Origin: Riptortus pedestris
Taxonomy: Eukaryota > Arthropoda > Insecta > Hemiptera > Alydidae
Length of the DNA stretch: 64,000 nucleotides
NCBI GenBank assembly: GCA_019009955.1
Contig: CM032230.1
Span: 28,028,001-28,092,000 of the forward strand
Direction of reading: 5' to 3'
The position numbers were made by a program, and so were the translations under genes. The notes beneath the pieces were generated by a model, which saw nothing but the letters and a program-made list of their open reading frames with translations, had not been told where the DNA came from and did not search any database. Below, in pieces: positions 47,619 to 61,962 of the stretch. Every line of letters starts with the position of its first letter. The first letter of the stretch is position 1.

Positions 47619-48425
47619 TTTTAGCAGATTTCCCTCAAGGGAAATCAGCTATTGAGGTCGTACTCATGACGCGAGTTTCGAAAAATTTCTTCAAATGTCC
47701 ATCAATCCTACCCAGGAGATGACGAAAATGAGGTCCGTTCAAAATTATATATATATATATGAATGTCTGTTAACGCTCTAGCGGTCGTAATTTTTGTTTG
47801 ATCGTTACCAAACTAGATATTTAATCGTTTTATGTAAAAAAGAATGATGATGGGATTTTCGAAAATTCAAAATATCTCCGTTAGTATGCGTGGGATCGTA
47901 AAATTGTATAGAACCAATCTTATTGCAAATTAAATTTACTATAAATATTGTTATATACATTTATTCTCTACCTTGAATATTAATCGAGATATTTGCATTT
48001 TTATTACGAGTGCCGATAACACGGATTGGCTGAAGTCGGTTCTACTCGGGACTTTCCGCCGTTTCCGTAACTGTTCGGGTGAAACTAGTTTAGAGACTCG
48101 TTACTACTACTGTTATTAGTAGGCAGATTTCTCTATTGTAAAACTCCCGTGGGAAATTTGCTTAGTTTACGCAGCTCCTGCGTGACGGACTTTTCATTAA
48201 CCTCCTCGACCTTTAGTTTTACATGAAGCGCTTCTATATCGAGTTTGGCTACGATCCAATAAGAATTGCGACCCCTGTAACCGACAAGTATATATATAAT
48301 TTTGAACAGACTTCATTTTCGTCATCTCCTAGGTAAAATCGATGGACATTTGAGGAGATTTTTCGAAAATCTCATAATGGGTACTATCTGAATAGCTGAT
48401 TTCCATTGGGGGAAATTTACTAAAA
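47619..48425. mobile_element. Complete foldback element, 0.8 kb
   Basis: The left arm from TTTTAGCAGATTTCCC runs to GATGACGAAAATGAGGTCCG and (TA)n at 47743. The right arm from (TA)n at about 48288 runs through TTCATTTTCGTCATCTCC to GGGGAAATTTACTAAAA at 48425. The arms are inverted repeats of about 130 bp. The interior is non-coding. Confidence 0.75.
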
Positions 48426-48702
48426 TCGCATTAGCAGGACTGGGTGTTTCCTGAAGGCTGAAAACTAAAATATGGTAATATCTCCGTTAATATTCGAGAA
48501 AAAGTGTATTGATCAACTTTTGGTCCAGGGAATTCAATGACTGTATGTAAACTGACTAATGATAAGTATGAGCCATTAAGTGTACTTACATGTACTACAA
48601 AGTTTATGGGCCCAAAGTGTTATCACATTGTGTCTCTGGTGGCAAGAAATTTGCTAATGAAGATAAGTAAAGTTTTAATCATCATCCAATAAATAATTTG
48701 CA

Positions 48703-48955
48703 ATATATGTATATAAGGGCCCAGGTTGGTCGTGTGAGTCAAGGCGTTGGTCTTAATCACAAGTAGCAAACCTTGAGTGGCGAGTTCGATTCCCGCCCTG
48801 AGCAATAGGAGTATATTTGGTGACGGACTCATTAAAGAAATTTCTTAGTTCCACCCTGGCTAGAAAAAGGGTGGCAACCTGTAGATAAACCATCCCAATT
48901 AGCCATAGTAGCCTAAAGTGGACGTAAATAAATTTTTTAAAAATATATGTATATA
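48703..48955 (+). mobile_element. tRNA-derived SINE with target duplication
   Basis: Head GGGCCCAGGTTGGTCG, B-box-like GAGTTCGATTCCCGCCC and body ACCCTGGCTAGAAAAAGG, with a short A-rich end. AATATATGTATATA occurs on both sides (about 48703 and 48942), a probable target duplication. Confidence 0.85.
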
Positions 48956-49489
48956 TAATTTATACAAATGATAAGAAATATACCAGTTTTGGTGACCACT
49001 ATAAGGCTACCTCTACGGTTTATAGAATTACGTTTTGTGCCGTTTTTCTTAATTATTTAATTGAGTTTTATATCATCATTTGACCAATTTTTTGATATTT
49101 GTAAACTTGAAAGCATCTTCCAAAATTTCTACATAGAAATCCCCCCCCCCCTTGTCTCTCACAAATCTTTACTAAACTTTCATCCAAGTAGAATATAACT
49201 ATTTTGTAAATTTTATAAATATAACTCGTGGCATATTACTAGCATGACATAACAAATACCTTTCAAAAAGTGATTTCTGTTTATTTATTTTATGTAGTCT
49301 GTCAGTTGTGGCCTTCCCGTTTTCTTGGAAGTTCTTTTGCTTATGCGTCACTTGTTTATCTCCAGTGCAGTTGTTTTATCGAACTTTTATCTGACAGGAT
49401 TTATGTGAAACCGCCTTTCAGAGCAAACCATTTCAGGAGAACACTTCTGTCATTTACAGACTTTATACCATACTCAATCTCATTCCACC

Positions 49490-49506
49490 ATGGATAATAT
49501 TCCCAA
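49490..49506 (+). CDS. Gene C exon 1 (17 coding bases)
   Basis: The ATG sits in the context CCACCATGG and encodes MDNIP, with a split AA|G Lys over donor CAA|GTAATT. The phase and residue match gene B exon 1. The donor is only moderate, so this rests on the parallel with B. Confidence 0.55.
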
Positions 49507-52500
49507 GTAATTTACTATTTGCATGATATTTTTACCTTCACTTCCTTTTTTTTTTTTGTTTTCCTTATTGGCTTTAAAATGGAATATAGTTTTCTCTCCC
49601 TTTCTTTATTAGTTCACAAACCACTGCTTTTATTTTTAGACCTACTGTTTGTTCTTCATCATATAATTATGTATAAAATTTGAACTTTGGGACATAATTT
49701 ATTTATATTTGTAAATTTTGTACCATTTTATTTTTATGGAAGAAGAAAAAATTGATCCTGTATTATTTATGTAATTGATGATATTTCATTTAAAATTTGA
49801 TTTGTTTAAGTATGTAGTAGTTAAGACTCTTAAAAGAATATTTAGGATTTGAATAAGGGGTAATGAAAGGTGTAAGCTACTCTATTTTCATCTTCATTCA
49901 ATACTATAAAATTTATTTATGTGATTTCGTTATTAGTAAACCAATAAAAATGTCAGTATGACCAATATTCAATGTTACTTTTTTCTTAAAAAGTGCTATG
50001 TTTCTTTATATTTTAATTTAATTCTATATAATAAAATTTAAGCTTAGTTACTTAGACATTTTTCAGATATGCAAAAAAATGTTACTACATTTGTAAATGT
50101 TGAATGAATTGCTTCATTTTTGCATTGACATTCGTATTATTTTTAAATACAAGGCTTTTGAGTAATTTTTTTTTCTAATTAGACTACATTGGTGAGAATT
50201 GTAGGGAACACTATAATTTTTTTCAAATCTCCCAATTTGGTCTGCTCAATGCCAAATCCCCAGAGGACAAGTCGTTCATGACATGTTACCATCAGACTTT
50301 GATCATGCCATTTTTATTAAATTCGAATAGTTGAATTATATCACTATTTAAATTTAAATTCTTAGGCAAACTTTAGATATATATGGCAATATTTATATCA
50401 GAATTTTCATGATTTGAATTGTTTAAAGGGGAAATTGAAGAGTTTCATGGAGTGAATGCTACATTGTACCATCCATATTCTACCTATGTTTTTGTTATTT
50501 AAAAAAAAAAAAAAAACATGTGTTCTGGATACTATTGTCAGTTGTCCTAGGCACTGTAAATTCTGTGACTCTGGTTGGATATATTACGTTTATTTTTTAC
50601 TAGACCTAGTCAAATTATATTAGAAAGCCATGTCTTTGTAGGCATAAGTCTTAAAATACTTGAATAACTTCGAGTCATGGGGCCAAGTATGTAGAGGGCA
50701 AAGGGAATTTATTTAGTAATGGAATCCCTAGTACCATTTTGATATCGGTCACATCATGCCCTCACATTGAAAACACTAGCCAGGTGTTCTTGTAATCTAC
50801 CATTAATGGCAGCATCTACCGACAGATTTAAAAACACCCAGTAATGGTATTACTACTTATGTCCCATACTTTAAATTTTATTTAACATATGTTTCTACAA
50901 AAATGTCACTGGTTTGCACTGATAATTGAAATGAAATATTTTTTTTTTTTCAGAAACCTGGAAACATTTTAAACGTACTTTTATTCAAATTTGAATGTCT
51001 TATTTTATTCTATATATCTAGTAGAGATGTACCTTTAGTAAAGCTCTGTACAATACAATATTTATGTTTAAAAAATCAGTGATGTTGAACTGAAGGGTAT
51101 ACAATTGATATTATTTGTAACTAGTTTTCTTCATACTTTATATTGTTGTCATTTGTAATGGATTAAAGCATAATTAATTCATTAAAAGAAAGATGTGATG
51201 CTTAACTGGGCATCTAGTTTCGTATAGCACATTTTACTCATAACAATATTAGTCTGATCATTTAAAAAGTCATGCTTTGTAATTTGTAGATGTATGTACA
51301 ACTAGTTTATACAAAAGAACAAAAACAAAAAAGTTAATCATTTACAAAGTACAATTTGTATACTTGGTCAAAGTTGGTCAGCCATCTTGGATAAGACTAG
51401 TTTATTTCTGCGGTTAGGCTGAATGTAGATATGAACCACCTTTCTTTTAAATTATCTTAACCATGAACCAATATATAAAATATTTATAAAGAAAATTGTA
51501 GACGTACATACTTGTCGTTTTCCGTTCTATCAGTCGTAATTTGGGTTTCATAGAAATATAATACTTCGGTGTACCGAACATATAATAGGCATGTCACATA
51601 GAACTAAAAATAACGTTTGTAAAAGGGACCAGGGGGAGTGGGGGTGGACATTCAAAAAATTGAAATATCTCCGTTATTAAGTATTGAATAGAAATATTGT
51701 ATTGAATCAATCTTCTTGTAAATTTAATTTTCTATAAATGTTGTTCTATACATTTTTTTCTCATGTCACATATTTAGCGAGATATTTGTATTTTTTAGTA
51801 TGTTAGTGCTAGTATTTAGTTTTAGTAAACCCCAACTCCTACTCATGTCATATTAACTATAAGCTGATAAATTGTGAAAAATCTTATTAATAATAATTTA
51901 TTATTAACAATAATTTATTTTCATTTCAGGAATATTATTGATACTATCATAAAACTTCTGGGACTCCTAGAATGCCCTGTTTGTTTCGATTATATTACTC
52001 CACCAATCACTCTTTGTGGTGAAGGCCACATAATATGCAAGGATTGCAAAAATAAACTTTCACAATGTCCAATATGTGAAAAATCATTCTCAAGTGTTAG
52101 AATAAGGGCCTTGGATAATGTGAGTAGACTCTAATTCATCTTATAAGATTTACTGAAATATTAATTATAAATGAAATATTAATATAGTAAAAAAGAAATT
52201 GAAATCTTAATTCGAATTATGAAATTTTATCATGGTGAAAATGAATATTCCATCAGGTTTCAAGGAATGTTGAAATTTCAATACACATACGATTGTGTGT
52301 TGTTGGAGACAATTTATTAATTAAAATGTACTTCAAATATGAATATGTATATGATTTGTATGACCCACAATGAAATTAATTTATTATGTATTATATTTTG
52401 GCTCATTAGTTTATACTGAATTAGATGTTTTCATTACCTGTTTCCACATTTCCTTTGAAGGTCAATTCTATTGAGACAGTACTCATAACACGACTTATGA

Positions 52501-53404
52501 AAAATTTTGTTTCAATGTCTAATGATGCTACGTATTAAATGAAAAAATAAAGATAGAAATAAAACTGTAACCTCTGTCTGTACATTAATTTTGTTTTCAA
52601 AATTGCATTATAATTTTTCGTTTCATGTTGAATTTGAAATGAAACATTTTTGCCTTTGGAGTTCGTTTGTTCGCTTTTCAAACCTTTCAAATTTGACACG
52701 ACTCAAATGAATTTGATGTAACTTGGCATGAGTACTACCAGCAACTGAACTTAGACTTAGGTTATACTAAAATGTTTGAACAGGAGTTGGAGGAGTAAGG
52801 GGGGGGGGGAGTCCTGTAATGAAAAATGTTCCTTTGATTCCTTTTGGTTTTTATATTTTGATATTAGAGTAATTATTTTATATGCGCTTTTGTATAATTC
52901 CAATGTATGAATTTATTAAAATTGTACCTCACCTTTATAGATTTTCATTACTAACATAAACTTTTCAATTCCATGTTAATTTTTTAACAACAGTAGCAGG
53001 TTACACGAAGAACAATGTATATTGTCCTCGCCCCTCCTCCTCCTTTCCCAAACATTAATTAATCAATACTGATACTTGTATGTAAATTATTCAGAGATGT
53101 ATTTAATACTTAATTTTATTCACAAAACACAAACATTATTTGAACTTAGACTTTTAGTATTGTGAAGATAATGTAATCGGAATTGTTAACATAAATTAAT
53201 GTAGACAGAACTGAAATCTTAAATGAGTTGGTTAATATGAGAGTAGGGAGGGGGGAGGGAGGCTTCCTATGTAGAGTTTCCCTTATCTCCTCATAACTGT
53301 TAGGGGTGACTGCAATAGGAATTTGTCATTTATTTTTCAAGACAAGTTAACGTTTTCATTGTCAAAACATATACACAGGAGCTGGAAAATATAGACATAT
53401 TGTG

Positions 53405-53436
<32 letters not shown>

Positions 53437-56400
53437 GAGTGAGTCTTTCCTGTTTGTGGACCAAGGGTTAATGAAACCACCTGTGTTATTGGGATATCTT
53501 TGTTACAGCGATTTCAGAGAAATCTGAGTTGAGGAAACTGATAGTTGAAGATTGTTTCTCATGGGAAATTGAATTCTTAAGCTATGTTTGTTCATACTGT
53601 TTGCATCCAAGTAAAATCCTGACACTTTCAGTCTTGATACTCGAGTGGGTTCTATGTCCAAAACCATTCACCATTCTCCTAGGGGATTCAGAACTGTTCA
53701 CTACACTAACTATTAGATAGGAAAACATCTTATTATTAATAAAATATTAATAGAGATTTTGGTCGGTTACAATACTGCCATAATTCATATATATTTATAT
53801 ATAAGTTTCACTAATTTGCTTTACTGTTATAGATTGCGGAGGCAATGCTTTATCCATGTAATAATGAAGGCTGTGATAGCCTATTAACCCTTTATGAACG
53901 CTCTAACCATGAAAATGTGTGCCGTTTTCCAAAGACAAATTCTGAATCCAAAACTTCAGTTATACAAAATAATATTTTAAAAAACATAGAAGAAACGTTT
54001 TCAAGTTTCTTTAAGCAAGTAAGTACTTAAAGATGTTTCAGGAAAATTTTAAATTTTGTTTCTTTTTCAATATCAGAGCCTGTTAAACAACTTACATTTT
54101 TATTGAGTACAAAAAGGAAATAATTAAATGCATTTTTATTATATTTAGTATGTGATATAGGGTATGATAATCTTTTAGGTAGAGGGCTATTCTCTCATCT
54201 TTATTCTGGTCTTCTGTTATTATTTAAGTGTCTTATATAGCCTACAAAATAAAATCTGATTCTGAACTCAGCATTCTGTAATGAACAAACACTTGGAAAT
54301 AAATAGCATTATAAGCATTTTCAGCTATTATATTGACTGTAAGATGGGAAATATTCATCATATTCACAGAACTTGATTATTCCCTGGAATATGTTTCAGC
54401 TATGTTCTCTAGATGTGCTTCTGATTCCTTTTGGTTCACTTAACTTATAAGGCTGCATGATTATTGGTCTTGTTACTCCCTTTATGAAAGATGTATTGCC
54501 ATTCAAAAACTTTCAGTTTTAAATTTGAAAGGCATTATCTGACCCTCCCTGGATCAATTTTAACTAGCTTAGGTGTGATGTATGTCATTATATACATGTT
54601 TATGTTTATGTATTGTGTAAAAAAAAAAAAACGGGGTCTGAAGGGGCTGCATAAACTAAGCAGATTTCCCCATGCGTTAGGTATTTGCATTTATCTCAAA
54701 ATTTAAAAATTCAGTGAGAACAATATTTGGTATTTAGGCTTGAAATAAAGTGCTTCATTATATAACAGCTTATTGTTAATTGACATGTGTAGGAGTGGGT
54801 GTTTACTGAAGGCTGAAAACCAAAAAATTGCAAATATCTCTGGTAATAATCAAGATGCGGTTATAAAAACACGCATAACAATATTTATAGAACATACATT
54901 TGAAATAATATTGGTTCTATACAATTTTTCAATTCAATCTATAATAACGGAGATATTACGATTTTTTTTTAAATTCCCCTCTCTAAACTCATCCTCCCAC
55001 TGTCTGCCATTAACAAACTCGACCTTCAGTTTTATATGAAATGCTTATATATCGACTTTGGTTATGATACTACAAAAATTATGACTGCTAGAGCAGTAAC
55101 AGACCAGTATGTATGTATGTATGTGTGTGTGTGTGTATATATATATATATGTATATTTATATGTATATATGAGTTTCCCTAAGGGAAATCTGCTAAAAGT
55201 GATTAGCCTTAGAATGTTGAAATTATTTATTTAGGATTGGTGTAACTACTCCATCCCTTTTGAACAAAATGGACTAAGGTAAAGAAAAAATTAAAATAAA
55301 GAAATTCAAAATTTCTCCTTACCCATTATTGTGTCCTGCACTAGGTTAGTCACTAGTCATGTGCTTGATGGGTCAACAGATAGCACCAACTATTGTGTCC
55401 TTATGTTGGTGTTTAATCCTTTATAGAATGCACTTTGGTCTTACAGTTAGAACCAAATTCTGCATGCGGTAAATATATACGGCTCCTATCGGAGCTTCTT
55501 GTATCTATTTTTCCAAAGGCCACATCACCTAGCGAGACATGTAGATACTACTCCGCCTTCTTCCTGCCATGTTTAAACTTTTCGTTAGTTGGGCTTCTTG
55601 AGAAGCCCATGCCCTATAAAAGAGTTAACTGTTGTTAGTGCACTACCCGAAGGGTCATGACATTTCGTGTTCTTGACACAGGGACTTTAAGGCTTAAGTC
55701 AACCGTTCACTTTAAGGCTAGACCGTTCACAGATTTGGTAGGGATTTACCACAAAGGTATCTGTGACAACATTGGCCTAAGCCTCTGCTGTAAGTAGGGA
55801 TGTCTCTGGTAGGTAGGAGGAAGTCGCCTCAGAGTTACCTGGGACATCATTAGCATCAACCTCTGTCTCATATAGGCTCATCAATGCAATGGTAATGCTA
55901 TGTATTCATAACCAGAGTATTCATTATTCTAGATAAGGTACAAGGCGGAAAGCGAGGAAGGAGAGAGAAAGAGAGTGTCGCTGACTCTACTCCTCCAGTT
56001 TATTTTATTTTTTCCCCTGAGTCCAGCGAATCCTCCAAAATAACAAAAAAGAAAAGAAAAACAAAAAGGCTGGTGTGAACCTGGTTACACCGTGAGCCCC
56101 CTTGTACTATATCAGCGATATCATTATAAGGGGTGGGGGGTAGTGATAGGATAGGTTTTGTGATTGATTCTTTATTGTTGAAGCAGATAGGGTAGCTGGT
56201 TACTCTCTGGGTTTACTCCTCCAGCTGGAGTGGGCACTCTATATATACCCGGCTATCCCCACTACCAAGCTCAGTGGTGGCAAGAGCGGGGAGTCTAAGG
56301 ATTATTTCTATAATCCTGTCTCTCTTATACATTCCATATCACCACTACAAGAGGTACAAATGATTTGTATGGGTCCTTTTTTGTTAATAAAAAAAATCAG

Positions 56401-59400
56401 CAAATTATGGCTCTGATATATTTTGATCTGATGTGTTGAAGAGCAAAACAAAATGTATTGTCTATTTAATTTAGTAGAAGTACAAGAAGTCCATATATGA
56501 TTTTCTATTTTATTTGGGATGTAGAAGTGAGTTGTTCATGGTTTCTGATGAAATTGTATTCCAATTTTTTTTTTTTTTAATTTCATTTCGAACATACTAT
56601 AGATCCAAATCAATTACTGAATTGGGCGCGTCTTTATCTACAAAAAAAAATTCACAAACCTTAATTAATTTCTTAAAGAAAGACCGAGAAATAGCACCTT
56701 AGGACTGACGGGCTCACTGAAGTAAGGCTCGCCCAAAATTAAGATCACCATTTCAAATGATCAGTAACTCTGTATTATGGATAGAACGACACACTTCTGG
56801 TTGACTTCGATGTTCAAATCTCTACATGACTACAAATGCCCATTTACAGTTTTACTTAATGACTATATAATTGCAAATTTTACATGGCATTTCAAAATAC
56901 AACTGTGCATGCTTCTCAAATAGAGGCACACCACAAGGGTCAACTTGCTCCCCATTTCTGTGGAAATTTATCAAGGACAGCCTACTCACAACAAAACTAC
57001 CATAAAGAAGTTATATCATTGAATTTGAGACATTTTACTGATAGGTATTATATATGACAATTCAAATAGAACAGCCAAAAAACATGAGTTTGTTAAACCT
57101 CTAGCACGACCTCTTCCCTCACTCTTTAAAACTCGGATCGAGTGGCCGGGAAGGGGGTTTCTCGGCTCCCAATGACGGAAAATTCAGGAATAATCCCTCT
57201 TTTTCTCCTGAGATCTAGCGAACAACCTTGTAACTATTAGCAATCCGTGTTTGAATGAGCGCTGGAGAAGGGTGTGTCAGTGGCACTTGCACTATAAAGG
57301 GTAATAAGTGAATAATTATGAGAAACAAACTTAACTTAAAACAGACGTCTTACACACTATTTACACGCTGAAGAAATCCACCTCCATTAAAAATTAAACT
57401 AAACAAAGGGATTCACAAAAAGAATAGTTATTTATTATACGAGTGACGAGAGTAGATCATTTTACAACTCGAGTGAAACATTTACCCACACAAGCGAAGA
57501 GAGTGTGGTAATTTCACGAGAGTTGTAAATTCTACTTTCGTCACGAGTGTAATATTAAATTTTTTCTGTAATCGTGTAATACATGATCAGATCTAACCAG
57601 AATATGAACAAAATTAGGATGTTGTGAAGATTATGGTATGTTGTTGGTAGGTTATAAGCATAGTTATAAAACAACTAGTGATGATTGTGAAGTAGTGCAG
57701 TTATAAACAAGTGCAGGTTATAAACAAGGAAGGTAATTATTATTATATTTAAATTTTAAAATATATTGATTATTTCCACCAATAATTCATTCACATTTCA
57801 ATTTATTTTGTTAAAATAAATTCTTACAATGTTAAGAAACATTTAAAAGCATTTCCAACTTCAAATTATTTTTTAATTTATACTTATTACTAATTAAGAA
57901 GGCAATTCACTTTCTTCACTCTATTGCAAAATGTTTCACTTTCTTCACTCATTTCAGTTTAGTAATGTTACCATTATTCAACGATTACAGAAAAAGTATT
58001 TTTAAGTATGTGGGCTTCACATTAATAAAAAATTAAAATGGAACAATCACATTACTAACATACAATCAAGACTTCCTTGGTAATAAAAGGACAAGACATA
58101 CCCATTACCTACTTCATACTAGCTAAATAGGCAATAAAGAGACTTATAAAAGATGATGAAACCCAGCTAAAGGACAATAATTACATCAATAAATTCTGAG
58201 TATTATTCATATGCAAAAATAAAGTGAATTTCCAATTGAAAAGTTACACTTACACAACTTACAAATAGGGTTAGTAGAAAAACATTCATCTATTGATCAA
58301 CCATATATATATATATGGAAAATTCAACTGAAGATGCAAGGAGTTTTTCAAATGAGCTAAAAATCAAAAAGATTTTATTTATTTAGAAACATAAAACAAC
58401 ATAACAGAAATGTAACATGAAACATAGAATAGTAACACAAAACAGGAATGGAACACAAAAATAGAATTGAATAAGTGATAGTAAATTATTTAAGAAAGGT
58501 TATTTAAGAATAGAGTGTAATGCGGAAAAAGTACATGATAAAAGTACACAAATCAATACAAGGAAGCTTATTTATTAACAGAAAACCATGACCTATAAAG
58601 AAATCAAGGCCTTTCTTTATTATCAAAAAAGTCCTGAAAAAGTTATATAAAATCTAACCAGGATGGAATATTAATTGTATAAAATGATAAATTCAACCTA
58701 ACAAATGATATCTCGGGGGCTAAGGTAGTAGCTAATACACTCTGTAAACCTAGTCATGGGTTCGATTCGGTAATAGAAATTCATTCAGTAAAAAATCAAT
58801 AAATAAAATTCTAATCTCACTCTGTCTAGAAAACGGTAGTAACCTCTAGAAAGCATGTCCCAGTTAGCCATAGTAACATAAAGTGGATTTTAATAATTAA
58901 CATTATATGATATCTCCTTTTTTTATTATTTCCTGTAATCATAACTATTGGCAAAATGATGTTATAAATGTTTCCTCAAAAGCTTTGAATGTATTAATTG
59001 CTTCAAAAATAATACTCACAAGGATTCACCAATGACCCAACAACACTAATCTAATATCACTCGTAAGCACAGAATCAGAATTTTTATAAATACAATTCTC
59101 CTTATTCAAATTTAGACAGTTCTCCTACCTTAAATTTGACATTCCTTTGATTTTGACAGTGTATGAATCTTGGAAAAAGAAAGAGATGCAACTAAAATAA
59201 AAATAAACGAGAACATGTATATTTATAAAAACAGGAAAAAGGCAGTAAACAAAAAACTAAGATTAAGCACTTAAACAGTACCTTTTTCAGTCTCTTTCTC
59301 AAATAAAAGTTTTAAAATTTTTATCAATTGTAACCATGTATCGATTTATGGTAATATTTCGAAACAGGTTGTGTTTTCCTGTCAGTATAGACAAAGCTGG

Positions 59401-61928
59401 TCTAGAGAAAGGATGTCTCTCTAGGCCTTGGTTTTTGGTGAAAACATTATACTCCCGATGAGGTGTTGAAGTAAGAATGCGGAACATATAGATTGTTAAT
59501 AAAGTGAATTAAGGAATACTCCTTAATTTTAACTACAATACTGTAGTTCTATAAATTCTGACCCTGTGCTTTTTGAAAAGTAATACAATGTGCTGTAAAG
59601 ATTTTTTATTTTTTGTCACCTCACTGTTGTACAAGATGTTCAGAACTGAATGGCAGTACAGCATTCTGTTTGAAACTGACCTTCCCACACTTTTCCAGGA
59701 AACGTATTGCCAAAGATTGCCTGACAAGGAGAAGAAAGAAGAATTGAAGTGCAAAAATATTAACAAATGTCACAAAAATAAGATAAATCCACCAAAAAAA
59801 GTTGCACCGCAATGGTAATACCTTTATTTAAATGTATAAGCTGTGTAAATATGACACTGTAATTTTTAAATAGAAAATATACGTTTATTGTATAAAAAGT
59901 TAAAAGGTATTTATTTGAAATATTGTCCAAGCACTCTGTGAGTCCCATCAATGAAAATAAATAATAGCCATATAGAGCCAAGTGTGGTGAATAAGCTGTA
60001 GACAAAAGTAACGGGTTGTCAGAAAAATCATGGATGCATACACTTATTAGGTAGTGGTATGTATTTAATTCCTTTGATTAAATAAATTTGGATTGTTTCA
60101 GCTTCAATTTGAACTGTACCCCATTTTTTTTTTAAATTACTGATGATTCAAAACCAAATATTGCATTTCTGTCATATTTTATAGTTTTTTTTCCACAAAG
60201 GGCAGTGTATACAAACACAGTGAATGAATTTTACAGTAGTTAGAGCCTTAAACATTGGTTTTCAAAATTTCAACGGGGTACTTTTCACCTTACAGTAGCT
60301 CCTAAGTCTGGCAGCAGGGCTGTCCAGGTTGATGATGACCAAATTAAGGTATTACTCACATCTAAGGCCTGTCACACAATACGACACATTGTGGACGTCT
60401 TGAACATCCACCATCCAGCTCTTCATGAACAGGGGCTAATCGATAAATGAGAAACCACCATTTCGGGTTCCCCTATGAACTCGAGGAAGCTCTGAATATG
60501 ACATACTCATCAAGCATCTAGAAATTGATCCTTTTCTGAAGCAATTGGTAACAGGTGATAATGTGGTGTGCAGACAGTCTTTTTCCTGAAGTGATATACC
60601 TCCCCAAGCAACATCAAAAGCAAATCTTCATTACTGGAAAATTATGCTCTCAATGTGGTGAGACTTAAAAGTATTTCATGTTTTTTTCTTTTAAAAGAAA
60701 TGATCAATTCTAAAGTTCATTGTTGGAACCATGCTCCACAATTAGAACATCTTGAAATAATATTTGTCCAAAAACTTAATTAGAGATAACAACATAGACA
60801 TTTTGCATATATATGATTTAACATTACATACTATACTTACGAGACTTTCAAGTTATCTACAAATAATTTATACTGAGCCATAGTACCCTCTCTGATGTTG
60901 GCACTAATGTCTGCCACACAGGATGATACAGAATTCAATTCATTGAAATTGAGTAAAGAGAAAAATTAGTCATTAAATGGTGAAAGTGTATCATTTGATG
61001 CTGCTTGTTTATTGGCAAACATAGTTCGTATAAATGTCATTGCACTTCCATGCACAGACTGAATGATAATACTGAAAAATACTAACCAAACCAGCTGATA
61101 CAAATTCAGAGTAGGTCCATTACTATACAAACAATCAAGCTAAATAATTTTAATTTCTTTTTTACTGCACTAACAATCAAGCTGAACGAATTATTTTCTT
61201 TTAACAGATTTCCAATTATGGAAATCAACTATTGAGGACATACTCATGACGCGATTTTCGAAATAGTTCTTCAAATGTTTGATTGTTACCAAACTTGATA
61301 TTTAATTGTTTTATGTAAAAAGACAGATCAAGTTCGTTAATGGCTGCAATGGGCCAGTGGGAGGGAGAATTTCAAAAATTCAAAATATCTCCCCTACTAT
61401 ATGTCAATCGAAAAATAAAATTGTATAGAATCAATCTTATTGCAAATTGAATGGTCTATAAATGTTGATCTATATATATTTTAACAGTGTATCATAAATA
61501 TTAATGGAGAATTTGGATTTTGTAGTTTTTGGCTATCAGTAAACCCCCACTCCAATGTCACTATTATATCATTTACCACTTCATTCCAAGGTTAACTACC
61601 AAATATTGTTTTCATTGAACTTTTACTTTGTGAGATATTTGCAAATACGTTCTGTTGATACCCCCCCCCTTCTTTTGTTCTTGGATTACTAAAATTTGAG
61701 TGATTGAGATTAAAATTATTCTGATTCATTATGAGTTACAGCACTAGCTACTGTTAATAATTTTTAATAAAATTAATATGTTATATTTAGATATATATTC
61801 TTTTTGGTCTAGAATATTTCTATCTATTGCTCTTGAGGTCGTACTCAAGGCACGACTTTCAAAAAATTTCCCAAATGTTCATCGATCCTATTCAGAAGAT
61901 GACGAAAATAAGGTCAAAACTGAACGTA

Positions 61929-61962
<34 letters not shown>

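Noticed and set aside
54491..54706. Small frame in gene C intron 3
   Set aside because: No conserved motif and it ends inside a foldback repeat.
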